From an uncultured Bacteriovorax sp. (GTDB lineage Bacteria > Bdellovibrionota > Bacteriovoracia > Bacteriovoracales > Bacteriovoracaceae): a DNA stretch of 6,251 bases. The stretch covers positions 1 through 6,251 of the forward strand of contig CAMLRB010000207.1 in assembly GCA_946482295.1 (NCBI GenBank), in the 5' to 3' direction. The translations under genes were made by a program, and so were the position numbers. Of this stretch, positions 1 through 5,993 are shown one piece after another; the stretch's first letter is position 1; the number at the start of each line of letters is the position of its first letter. Under the pieces are notes generated by a model. It was not told where the DNA came from, searched no databases, and saw only the letters and a program-made list of their open reading frames with translations.

Positions 1-1
1 A

Positions 2-361
2 TATCTCGGTCAAATCATGGAAAGCGAAGCCCGAATGAAGGCCGCGCTGGAAATTTTCAGAGGCCAGATGGTCAAACGAAATATCGGCCAGCGATGCATC
101 GATCCGCAAAAGATCGAGCCCTCGGGAAACCGTATGATGAAGCAAATTATCAACATCAAAAATGGAATAGAAAAAGAAAAAGCAAAAGTGATTAATAAAA
201 TTATTAAAGACAGTGGTCTAAAAGTTCAGTCGTCTATAATGGACGATAAAATCAGAATTACTGCTAAAAAAATCGACGATCTTCAGGCCGTTTTCGCCAT
301 GCTTAGATCAAATAAAGATGTTGATCTCGAACTTCAAATGGAAAACATGAAACGTGACTAA
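2..361 (+). CDS. yajQ: YajQ-family nucleotide-binding protein (UPF0234), 5'-truncated by window edge
   Basis: The open frame runs from the window edge (first full codon at 2) to TAA at 359-361, giving 119 visible residues. The family is usually about 160-165 aa, so roughly 45 N-terminal residues lie outside the window; the ATG at 17 is internal, not the start. Recognition rests on the C-terminal half: a VKRNIG segment after the first helix, then the family hallmark stretches GIEKEKAKVINKIIKDSGLK and VQSSIMDDKIRITAKKIDDL, followed by QAVFAMLR. These match the conserved IKDSKLKVQ and RVTGK.RDDLQA blocks of E. coli YajQ. Family members are small two-domain cytoplasmic proteins that bind nucleotides or nucleic acid, and a Xanthomonas homologue was reported as a cyclic-di-GMP effector; the role here is unknown. 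The 3' end overlaps the next gene by 8 nt, suggesting co-transcription. Confidence 0.93.
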   Translation, partial: YLGQIMESEARMKAALEIFRGQMVKRNIGQRCIDPQKIEPSGNRMMKQIINIKNGIEKEKAKVINKIIKDSGLKVQSSIMDDKIRITAKKIDDLQAVFAMLRSNKDVDLELQMENMKRD

Positions 362-953
362 TAAAAAAAACTGGGCAGTAGGAATATTACTTGCGGCCTT
401 CTTTGCTTGGTTTTTCGTTCGATACTTTAATCGCGATATGAGTAATCCTCGAGGAGGAGCTACAAATCTCGCACTCGATTGGGATTCACTAGATAAAGAT
501 AAAAAAAAGAATCTTGAATCTGCTCCCACCACCTTAAAAACGGATGAACCTGCTCCTCATCGAACGCGTGTTCACGAAACAATGACTCCTTCAGAAGAAG
601 CGCAATTTGAAATTTACGATCAGATGGAACGTGAGTGGTTGTCTAAAATGAAAGGCCTTCTTGATGAGCGCGAATATGCCATTTATCAGGACATGCGCGA
701 ACAAAATGAAAAAGAAAAACTCAAGGCCTATGAACAATTTCATCAGATGCTGAGAAAACGTCATGGGGATCAGTTCTCTTATAAAATTTCAGAAGATCAA
801 AGTGCGGCTGAAAAAGAGATTAATCAAAAATATTTAAAAGAACTTCTTGCTATCATTGGTGAAAAAAAGTTTGCTGAATATCTTAAAGCACGCGATCAGA
901 TTAATGAAAATTTTCGTCGAAAAAATAAAATCTTCATTCAAGTGGAATTCTAA
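354..953 (+). CDS. Single-pass membrane protein with charged helical domain, unknown function
   Basis: This is a 199-aa protein I do not recognise as a named family. The start is GTG at 354: an in-frame TGA at 348-350 excludes anything further upstream, and a later start would remove the obvious membrane segment at about residues 7-23 (WAVGILLAAFFAWFFVRYF). By the positive-inside rule the lysine-rich N-terminus (TNKKN) faces the cytoplasm and the rest would be periplasmic. Residues 30-75 are a Pro/Thr/charged linker. Residues 78-195 are strongly helical and rich in Glu, Lys, Gln and Arg, with a duplicated motif at about 95-120 and 160-185: L-L-D-E-x-x-Y-A-x-Y-x-x-x-R-E-Q against I-I-G-E-x-x-F-A-x-Y-x-x-x-R-D-Q. 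The shape recalls helical-hairpin periplasmic proteins, but no family assignment is made. It overlaps yajQ by 8 nt and the Nudix gene by 1 nt (TAATG), so translational coupling is likely. Confidence 0.85.
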   Translation: MTNKKNWAVGILLAAFFAWFFVRYFNRDMSNPRGGATNLALDWDSLDKDKKKNLESAPTTLKTDEPAPHRTRVHETMTPSEEAQFEIYDQMEREWLSKMKGLLDEREYAIYQDMREQNEKEKLKAYEQFHQMLRKRHGDQFSYKISEDQSAAEKEINQKYLKELLAIIGEKKFAEYLKARDQINENFRRKNKIFIQVEF

Positions 954-1516
954 TGAACATTGTTAAATGGAAAACTATTGCTTCATCTTTAGAATTAAAG
1001 GCCCATGTTTTTCGTTACTGGAAAGTAAAAAGAGAATCACCTTCGAATCAGGAAGTAGGAACGTTTGATGTTCTTCAATGTCTCAATTGGGTGAATGTAA
1101 TTGCGATTACAAAAGATCAGAAAATTATCCTGATCAAGCAGTATCGCCACGGAACAGATCAAGTGACTGTTGAAATTCCCGGTGGTGCTGTTGCTCACAT
1201 GGAAGATCCAAAAGAAGGGGCCATTCGCGAACTTCGTGAAGAAAGCGGATACACTTCTTCAAATTGGGTTCACTTAGGAAAGGTCGACGCAAATCCTGCT
1301 TTCATGACAAATCAATGTGACACTTATCTTGCTCTCGACTGTGAAAAGACGCATGAATTAGAACTCGATCCCTTTGAAGAGATCGAAGTTTATTTAAGAG
1401 ATTTAAATGATGTTGATAAAATGGTGGAGAGTGGAGAAATCACTCACAGCTTAATTATCGCTGCTTTATTTCTTTACCGGCTTCACAGGGGCCGCAGTCG
1501 TGTTCTGATTGACTAG
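953..1516 (+). CDS. Nudix hydrolase, ADP-ribose pyrophosphatase-like
   Basis: This 187-aa protein carries a complete Nudix box at residues 78-100: G, five residues, E84, seven residues, then R92-E-L-R-E-E-S-G-Y. All catalytic and metal-binding Glu positions (E93, E96, E97) are intact. Upstream lie IKQYRHG (61-67) and VEIPGGAV (73-80), which with the family-typical QYR and EIPGG signatures place it close to NudF/ADP-ribose pyrophosphatases. These hydrolyse ADP-ribose or similar nucleotide sugars to a monophosphate product plus AMP, using Mg2+, in the cytoplasm. The length is typical for the group. The actual substrate cannot be told from sequence. ATG at 953 shares its A with the preceding TAA; a GGAA at 944-947, five bases before it, is an adequate ribosome site. 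The last 17 codons overlap the 3' end of the convergent lipoprotein gene, and the RGRSRVLID tail looks like a non-conserved extension. Confidence 0.93.
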   Translation: MNIVKWKTIASSLELKAHVFRYWKVKRESPSNQEVGTFDVLQCLNWVNVIAITKDQKIILIKQYRHGTDQVTVEIPGGAVAHMEDPKEGAIRELREESGYTSSNWVHLGKVDANPAFMTNQCDTYLALDCEKTHELELDPFEEIEVYLRDLNDVDKMVESGEITHSLIIAALFLYRLHRGRSRVLID

Positions 1517-3715
1517 GTAGTAGAGTAGTTTACCAATATTTTTTCTTTTGGCGATAATTGTATCCATGATGCTGTCGCGACACCAATCAGTCGTCACACA
1601 AGCATCCCACGCCGCAAATTTCAAATCATCTTGCCATTTACCCGTCGGTGGAATTTCCATTTTCGATACCATGTAGAGGAAAATCGAAAGTGCGTATTTT
1701 TCTTGAGCGGGCCCAAGTTTCGCCAGAGTGATAATCGAATTTCTGTACGTCTTAAACGCTTCTTTCAATTCTTTGTAATCAATCACATTGTCAATGTTGC
1801 TATCAAAACGGATGAATGTTGATTCAATGTTTAATATCGCTCCTAAAATCAAAGTTGAATCACGACGATTGACTGGAACACCCGGTTTGTGAACATCACG
1901 GGCAAATCCTTCAACACCATTTAAGAAATCTTGGGCCTCTTCTTTCGGAACTTCGTTGATGTACATGGCAAGACGAGGCATTTGTTTTGAGTATTTCAAT
2001 TTATTAAGAAGCGTATCGAAGAAGTTGTTATTGAAACAACCAGTCTCAAACATCGGTTCTTCGCGATCTACACCAGGATTACATGTAAGCGACAAAGTAT
2101 CGTTTATTTTTCCTGAAACATCTACCGCACTTAAAATCATCGAGATGTATTCAGTACATTCATTAATGCCTACATTCAGATCTCCGTTTGACTGATCCTG
2201 AAAGAGATCGGCCAATAGCACTGAGTTACGTGAGAACGTCTCTGGATTCGGAGACCAAAGTTTGAACTCAACTAACAATGGTTTTGAATCATCTAGGAAT
2301 TTTTTAAATTCATCCATCGACACTTGCCAAACACCTTGTGCGTCTTTATGTCCGTATCCAGCAATGAGTTTTTGAGAAAGCCACTTGCTAATAGCAAGTT
2401 CCTGGAACCCATATATATTTCTTTTTATAGCTGTTCCGTAATAAACAGTTCCAACTTCTTTGTTTCTGAAATAACGGAAATTGATCACAATGTCAGCGAA
2501 CGCTTGGTGAAGTTCATTCACTCTACGTTGACTGAAAATATCATAGTCAGGATTCGCTGAACGTGGAAATTCTTTAATCGCTTTAGGTTTTTCTAATTCT
2601 GGTCGAGCGTAATCATAAGTCACATTGTTGAAATACAATCGCTCGAGTAAATCTTGTCCAATATCTACGGCATTGCGAAGATCCTTTAGGGTAACGTTAT
2701 CTTTGTTACCACCAATGAATTTTTGCTTGTAGATTTCAAGTGTGCTTTTGAACTTACGTACATTTTTTTCTTTATATAGTTTTTCAGCAATAACGACCAA
2801 TTGCTCAGTTGTAAAAAGCTGGAAATCCGGTTGATTGAACTGGATGATGTCATAGAGATCGCGAACTGCTTCGAGATAAAACTTCAAATGGGCCGTGTCG
2901 CTCTTGAAGTTTGAGTTATTGGCATAATAAATGTCGAATACCAATCCCATTAGTTTTGGGAGTTTTGCGATAAGAGTTTTTAATTCGTCACTTGTGATAA
3001 TTTTCGTATCACCGGCCAAGAGAATTCGTTTTAAAAAGATGAACGAATCAATTGTCTGTTCATCAATAGAATTACTTTCACCGATTTTTGTACTGGCATC
3101 GAGAATGAAGTCACGAATATTGAGTTTTGTAGAAAGTCCTGGAGACTTTTCAATAACACCAATGGCCCCTGAAGAAAAACGACTCACAGATTGAATGAAT
3201 TTTGCACGAAGGTCCCAGAACTTGCCCTGGTTTTCTTCAATATCCATCTCACGAAGAATGTCAGTAATGATGACGGCTTCTTGGTTCACCTTAACAAGAA
3301 GTTCAAAAAGAGGTGAGATATTATTATTTGAAATGCGATCTGCTTCGTCTTTCAACAAAATCATGTTGAGCTGGAAGATGATCGATAGACCCTTAATGAT
3401 TGAATCACTCTGGCCTTCAAAGAATCTCTTAATAAAAATTCCCAATTCATTTTCAGTGACTGAACCAGGCTTTTGCGAACGAACATATTTCGTAAATTGG
3501 ATAAAGTTTTCTTGTAGACACTTGATCTGCTCTTTCTGATCGGCCTTAAAGATTTCACCAAGTTTTGTAACATCGATTTTGCACTTTTGCTGAAGTTCAT
3601 CTGAACGATACAGATCACCGTTTTGAACAGGCTTATCAGAGATGTAACCACAACTCGAGAGCAATAGTGCAGATGCAAGCACTATATGGACTAAAAATTT
3701 ATTCATTCTTTCCAT
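1466..3715 (-). CDS. Large lipoprotein with C-terminal EF-hand, unknown function
   Basis: The predicted precursor is 749 aa. I place the start at the ATG 3715-3713. AAGG lies six bases upstream, and the N-terminus then reads MERMNKFLVHIVLASALLLSSC, a textbook lipoprotein signal with lipobox LSSC and acylated Cys22. The frame stays open to an ATG at 3808, but that would bury the signal peptide 31 residues in. A start at 3706 is also possible. Gly at +2 gives no inner-membrane retention signal, so the outer membrane is likely. The mature protein is mostly helical. Residues 638-649 form a canonical EF-hand loop with D638, N640, D642, I645 and E649, followed by helix LKEAFKTY. Weaker look-alikes occur near 84-99, 235-249, 300-309, 337-349, 458-474 and 507-524. 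Ca2+ binding is plausible at the last site only. The gene converges on and overlaps the Nudix gene and diverges from the beta-barrel gene. No named family is recognised. Confidence 0.88.
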   Translation of the reverse strand: MERMNKFLVHIVLASALLLSSCGYISDKPVQNGDLYRSDELQQKCKIDVTKLGEIFKADQKEQIKCLQENFIQFTKYVRSQKPGSVTENELGIFIKRFFEGQSDSIIKGLSIIFQLNMILLKDEADRISNNNISPLFELLVKVNQEAVIITDILREMDIEENQGKFWDLRAKFIQSVSRFSSGAIGVIEKSPGLSTKLNIRDFILDASTKIGESNSIDEQTIDSFIFLKRILLAGDTKIITSDELKTLIAKLPKLMGLVFDIYYANNSNFKSDTAHLKFYLEAVRDLYDIIQFNQPDFQLFTTEQLVVIAEKLYKEKNVRKFKSTLEIYKQKFIGGNKDNVTLKDLRNAVDIGQDLLERLYFNNVTYDYARPELEKPKAIKEFPRSANPDYDIFSQRRVNELHQAFADIVINFRYFRNKEVGTVYYGTAIKRNIYGFQELAISKWLSQKLIAGYGHKDAQGVWQVSMDEFKKFLDDSKPLLVEFKLWSPNPETFSRNSVLLADLFQDQSNGDLNVGINECTEYISMILSAVDVSGKINDTLSLTCNPGVDREEPMFETGCFNNNFFDTLLNKLKYSKQMPRLAMYINEVPKEEAQDFLNGVEGFARDVHKPGVPVNRRDSTLILGAILNIESTFIRFDSNIDNVIDYKELKEAFKTYRNSIITLAKLGPAQEKYALSIFLYMVSKMEIPPTGKWQDDLKFAAWDACVTTDWCRDSIMDTIIAKRKNIGKLLYYLVNQNTTAAPVKPVKK
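1769..1804 (-). other. Canonical EF-hand calcium-binding loop codons
   Basis: This stretch encodes the 12-residue loop DSNIDNVIDYKE of the lipoprotein. Ligand positions 1, 3, 5, 9 and 12 are Asp, Asn, Asp, Asp and Glu, and position 8 is Ile, as the EF-hand consensus requires. Position 6, normally Gly, is Asn, which is tolerated in some EF-hands. The flanking sequences STFIRF and LKEAFKTY suit the entering and exiting helices. Calcium binding is inferred from the motif. Confidence 0.8.
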
Positions 3716-3734
3716 AATTAACCTTATTTCAGTG

Positions 3735-3762
3735 AGTGTAAAGTCTCGCTGAGAGATCTCAA
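3735..3762 (-). promoter_or_regulatory. Possible promoter of the lipoprotein gene
   Basis: Read on the minus strand, TTGAGA (3762-3757) and TACACT (3740-3735) are separated by 16 bases, each matching four of six sigma70 consensus positions. Transcription would begin about 20 bases further on, leaving only a short leader before the AAGG ribosome site and ATG 3715. The match is modest and the leader is short, so this is only a candidate. Confidence 0.3.
3744..3760. promoter_or_regulatory. Two interlocking palindromes, possible operator
   Basis: TCTC-GCT-GAGA (3744-3754) is an inverted repeat with a 3-base centre. It shares two bases with GAGATCTC (3753-3760), a perfect 8-bp palindrome. Both lie between the putative -35 and -10 elements of the lipoprotein gene, in the 147-bp region between divergent envelope genes, which is where a repressor site would act. 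There is no direct evidence of protein binding, and short palindromes can arise by chance. Confidence 0.3.
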
Positions 3763-3862
3763 AATACATTCTGGAAAACAGGGGAAAATTACAGGGTGCA
3801 TCTATCAAGATCGTGTGAGTTCCACTAAGCTAAAACCTTTAGATTATTGATTTGGAGTCCAT

Positions 3863-5212
3863 GTGGTTTTCAGCAGGTATTTTTTACAAGCTCGCTTGTA
3901 TTCAGCGTTTTTTATTGTGTTTTTATCATCATTTTCCTCTCTTCAAGCTGGAACCGGCGAATTAACTTATGAGAAATTTTTCCGTCTCAATAATCCACCA
4001 GTTAGAAGTGATTCCGGAGACTGGCTAGGACTTGCCTATGAGACAGATATTCCTACGGATAATCTCGATGCATTTTTAATGGGTGATACTCGTTTTTATC
4101 TTCAAGACAGCTCCTTTAATTATTCACTCCAAGAAGCTTATATAAAATATGCCAACGATGATTATAGCTTCACTATTGGTCGTAAGATCCTCGACTGGAA
4201 TGAAAACGAAAAATATTGGTCCCTAGGATATTTAAATGCCAATCAGGCCTTTACATTGCTCAGTACTGAAGAAGAAGGTGTGACAGGAATTCTCTACAAT
4301 AAAAAATGGGGACCGCTGGATTTTGATATACTTCTCTCTTACGTTTTTATTCCTCAAATCAATCCCGAGTACGATTTCAAAAACGGCGAAGTCGTTAGTA
4401 AAAGTGAATGGGTGAGATTGCCCCCACGTCGAACCGTCGTCTCAGGTCTTGAAGTTCCGATTTACTACAAAGACGCAGACTACTCAGTCTCTGATATTAT
4501 TTTCAACAAATCAATCGGCGGTAATCTTCGTTATAAATGGGAAAAAGGCGGCATTTCTGCCTTTGCGATTTATAAGCCGGAGAACACACTTCGTATCAAT
4601 GCCAGCGCCTTCTATGACAATGTCACTTTAAATCAAGTTGTCGTTGAACCAGATCCAACTGTTAATCATCATGCCTATTACGGAGTTCAACTCTACCATG
4701 CATTCGGTGATGTTCGCGCTCGCGGTGGATTAAGTTACGTAGACCCAAATGCTCGTCTAGGAAAAGATTTTCCCATCGAAATTAGGAATGCCCGTCAAAC
4801 GTTTAAGTCGGAATTTTTTAATATTAATCCCATCTACGAAAAAGAAGCTTATGCTCATGGAAGTTTAAATCTTGATAGAAGAAAATATCATCTTTCTTTA
4901 AACTACATTCATCTTATCACTGAGAACATTCGTGGAAGTGATGACTTTTTCAGTGATACAGTAAAATGGAAAAGTACATTCGGCGGAAGCATTCGTTATT
5001 TCTTCAACGACTACTTTGATATCCTCGTTGACCTCAAATACGATGTCGTCAGAAAGGACAACATTCTTAAAAGCGAAATCAAATATAATTTTAGAAATCG
5101 TGCGAACATCGCTCTTGGTTTTGAAGTCTTAAAAGCACCGGCCGACAATTCTTATTGGAGCTACTATCGTGCAAGCGATACGCTTTACAGCGCAATAGGA
5201 TTTGTTTTTTAG
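3863..5212 (+). CDS. Outer-membrane beta-barrel (porin-like) protein
   Basis: This is a 449-aa precursor. The GTG at 3863 has GGAG at 3854-3857 with a five-base spacer; an in-frame TGA at 3848-3850 rules out an earlier start, and the next Met is at residue 73. Residues 1-29 form a Sec signal peptide: basic SRYFLQAR, hydrophobic LYSAFFIVFLSSF, then SLQA cut before Gly30. The mature protein has no cysteine. It is rich in alternating polar/aromatic strands (for example YSFTIGRKILDW, HLSLNYIHLI, IRYFFNDYFDILVDLKYDV, ANIALGFEVL), and its last strand, LYSAIGFVF, ends in the terminal Phe recognised by the BAM machinery. The early block SLQEAYIKY followed by a GRK.LDW segment recalls single-barrel porins of the DUF1302/alginate-export shape, but I cannot assign a family or substrate. 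No clear terminator follows the TAG. Confidence 0.88.
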   Translation: MVFSRYFLQARLYSAFFIVFLSSFSSLQAGTGELTYEKFFRLNNPPVRSDSGDWLGLAYETDIPTDNLDAFLMGDTRFYLQDSSFNYSLQEAYIKYANDDYSFTIGRKILDWNENEKYWSLGYLNANQAFTLLSTEEEGVTGILYNKKWGPLDFDILLSYVFIPQINPEYDFKNGEVVSKSEWVRLPPRRTVVSGLEVPIYYKDADYSVSDIIFNKSIGGNLRYKWEKGGISAFAIYKPENTLRINASAFYDNVTLNQVVVEPDPTVNHHAYYGVQLYHAFGDVRARGGLSYVDPNARLGKDFPIEIRNARQTFKSEFFNINPIYEKEAYAHGSLNLDRRKYHLSLNYIHLITENIRGSDDFFSDTVKWKSTFGGSIRYFFNDYFDILVDLKYDVVRKDNILKSEIKYNFRNRANIALGFEVLKAPADNSYWSYYRASDTLYSAIGFVF

Positions 5213-5252
5213 CATCCTGAAAATTGACTTTAATACACTAGATTCTCGCTCT

Positions 5253-5266
5253 CGTTTTGCCAAACG
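5253..5266. repeat. Small inverted repeat downstream of beta-barrel gene
   Basis: CGTTT (5253-5257) and AAACG (5262-5266) can form a 5-bp stem with a TGCC loop, about 40 bases after the beta-barrel stop codon. No run of T follows, so it is not a convincing intrinsic terminator. It sits two bases before a much better 20-bp palindrome. Function unknown. Confidence 0.35.
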
Positions 5267-5268
5267 TT

Positions 5269-5288
5269 CCGAATGAAATTTCACTCGG
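5269..5288. promoter_or_regulatory. 20-bp near-perfect palindrome, candidate operator
   Basis: CCGAATGAAATTTCACTCGG is an inverted repeat in which nine of ten arm pairs match; only A5273 and C5284 do not pair. The core TGAAATTTCA is perfect. With no loop and no following T-run it suits binding by a dimeric regulator better than transcription termination. It lies upstream of the promoter candidate for the Ser/Thr-rich gene and downstream of the beta-barrel gene. The regulator, if any, is not encoded in this window. Confidence 0.5.
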
Positions 5289-5325
5289 CTTCTGCATTCC
5301 TATAAAGTTTGGACTTAGCATTCCT

Positions 5326-5355
5326 TTGGCAATCAAAAAAACATTTAGTTATAAA
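5326..5355 (+). promoter_or_regulatory. Sigma70-like promoter of Ser/Thr-rich gene
   Basis: TTGGCA (5326-5331) and TATAAA (5350-5355) are separated by 18 bases, each matching five of six consensus positions. Transcription would start near 5362, giving a leader of roughly 65-70 nt that contains most of a tandem repeat and the GGAGG ribosome site. This is the best promoter-like sequence in the window. The TATAAA is also part of the first repeat copy. Confidence 0.5.
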
Positions 5356-5402
5356 TGGTGATGAGGCTTTGTTTATAAACACAGAGGCTTTCTTATTATA
5401 AA
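5349..5402 (+). repeat. Imperfect tandem repeat of about 23 bp in promoter/leader
   Basis: TTATAAA occurs at 5349-5355, 5373-5379 and 5396-5402, and GAGGCTTT at 5363-5370 and 5384-5391. Together these give two and a third copies of a 23-24-bp unit of the form TTATAAA-(7 or 4 bases)-GAGGCTTT. The period is a little over two helical turns, so copies lie on nearly the same DNA face. The array covers the presumed -10 element and the transcription start. It could be reiterated regulator sites, alternative -10 elements or a simple duplication. Confidence 0.6.
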
Positions 5403-5416
5403 TTCATTAAATGTCC

Positions 5417-5421
5417 GGAGG
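5417..5421 (+). promoter_or_regulatory. Shine-Dalgarno GGAGG that fixes the start at 5429
   Basis: A perfect GGAGG lies seven bases before the ATG at 5429. An in-frame ATG at 5411 has no ribosome site in front of it and would place the GGAGG inside the coding region, adding MSGGFK ahead of a normal signal peptide. The downstream ATG is therefore the start. Confidence 0.85.
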
Positions 5422-5428
5422 ATTTAAA

Positions 5429-5980
5429 ATGAAAATCGCATTATTAACTTTATTAGTAGCATCTCTATCTGCAACAACATTTGCTCAATCACCAACAGGT
5501 AGTTCATCAACAGGATCAGGAACTAGTTCTTATGGATCACAAGGTGTTGGAACAGACTCATCAACAACGACATCTACCGATACAACCTCAGGCTCACTTG
5601 ATGATACATCAACGAGTTCATCAACTTCAGGAAGATTTCCTTCTTCAACAACCGATTCATCGACAACTGAATCGACGACAACAACAGGAACAGGGATGGG
5701 CTCCGGGAGCGCAACTACTTCTTCTGGAACAGTGGAGGACACAACAACCACAACTCAATCTTCAACAACTAGAAGCCCATCTTCTGGAACAGGAACAACT
5801 TCAGGAACAGGAACTTCAGCAACAGGAGCTTCTGGAAGAACAAGCACTATAAGCACAACTGGTCGTTGTACTACTTATGAAGGCCGCGAATACGGCCAAG
5901 GTGAAACTGGTTACAATGAATGTTTAAGAAATTCTAACACGGGTTCAAATTCTAAAAATACAAAACGTACGGGAAGATAA
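5429..5980 (+). CDS. Secreted Ser/Thr/Gly-rich low-complexity protein with two-Cys C-terminal module
   Basis: This is a 183-aa precursor. Residues 1-19 (MKIALLTLLVASLSATTFA) are a clear Sec signal peptide, cut before Gln20. Of the 164 mature residues, by hand count 48 are Thr, 40 Ser and 26 Gly, about 70% together. This mucin-like, probably disordered stretch runs to about residue 145. The end is different: C147 and C165 bracket a Tyr/Gly/Glu segment (TTYEGREYGQGETGYNE), followed by a basic tail, SKNTKRTGR. The paired cysteines could form a disulfide after export. There is no lipobox and no sorting signal. The DNA is correspondingly repetitive (TCAACA and GGAACA units), always in multiples of three, so slippage would change length, not frame. 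It is a single-gene unit with its own promoter candidate, leader repeat and terminator. Function is unknown; a surface, matrix or extracellular role is inferred only from composition and export. Confidence 0.82.
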   Translation: MKIALLTLLVASLSATTFAQSPTGSSSTGSGTSSYGSQGVGTDSSTTTSTDTTSGSLDDTSTSSSTSGRFPSSTTDSSTTESTTTTGTGMGSGSATTSSGTVEDTTTTTQSSTTRSPSSGTGTTSGTGTSATGASGRTSTISTTGRCTTYEGREYGQGETGYNECLRNSNTGSNSKNTKRTGR

Positions 5981-5993
5981 TTATTTGACGCTG

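Noticed and set aside
1516..1545. Possible terminator GGTA...TACC followed by a T-rich stretch after the Nudix stop
   Set aside because: Only four base pairs with a long loop, inside the coding region of the opposite gene; too weak to call.
3195..3678. Frames of 105-114 aa on both strands inside the lipoprotein gene
   Set aside because: They are shadows of the lipoprotein frame with no ribosome sites, signal peptides or coherent composition.
3713..3808. Upstream ATG at 3808 extending the lipoprotein by 31 residues
   Set aside because: It would bury a textbook lipoprotein signal peptide, and the ATG at 3715 has a properly spaced AAGG.
5273..5305. 10-codon ORF starting within the 20-bp palindrome, as a possible leader peptide
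   Set aside because: It has no ribosome site and no attenuator-like structure after it, and is probably upstream of the transcription start.
5411..5428. ATG at 5411 as start of the Ser/Thr-rich protein
   Set aside because: There is no ribosome site before it; GGAGG at 5417-5421 clearly serves the ATG at 5429, which begins a normal signal peptide.
5530..5751. Val-rich antisense frame over the Ser/Thr-rich gene
   Set aside because: Val codons are the antisense of Thr/Asp-type codons in the repeats; there is no start context or independent signal.
5481..5852. Gln/His/Leu-rich 123-aa frame inside the Ser/Thr-rich gene, plus strand
   Set aside because: It is the shifted reading of TCAACA/GGAACA repeats, has no ribosome site, and stays open only because the repeats lack stop triplets in that frame.
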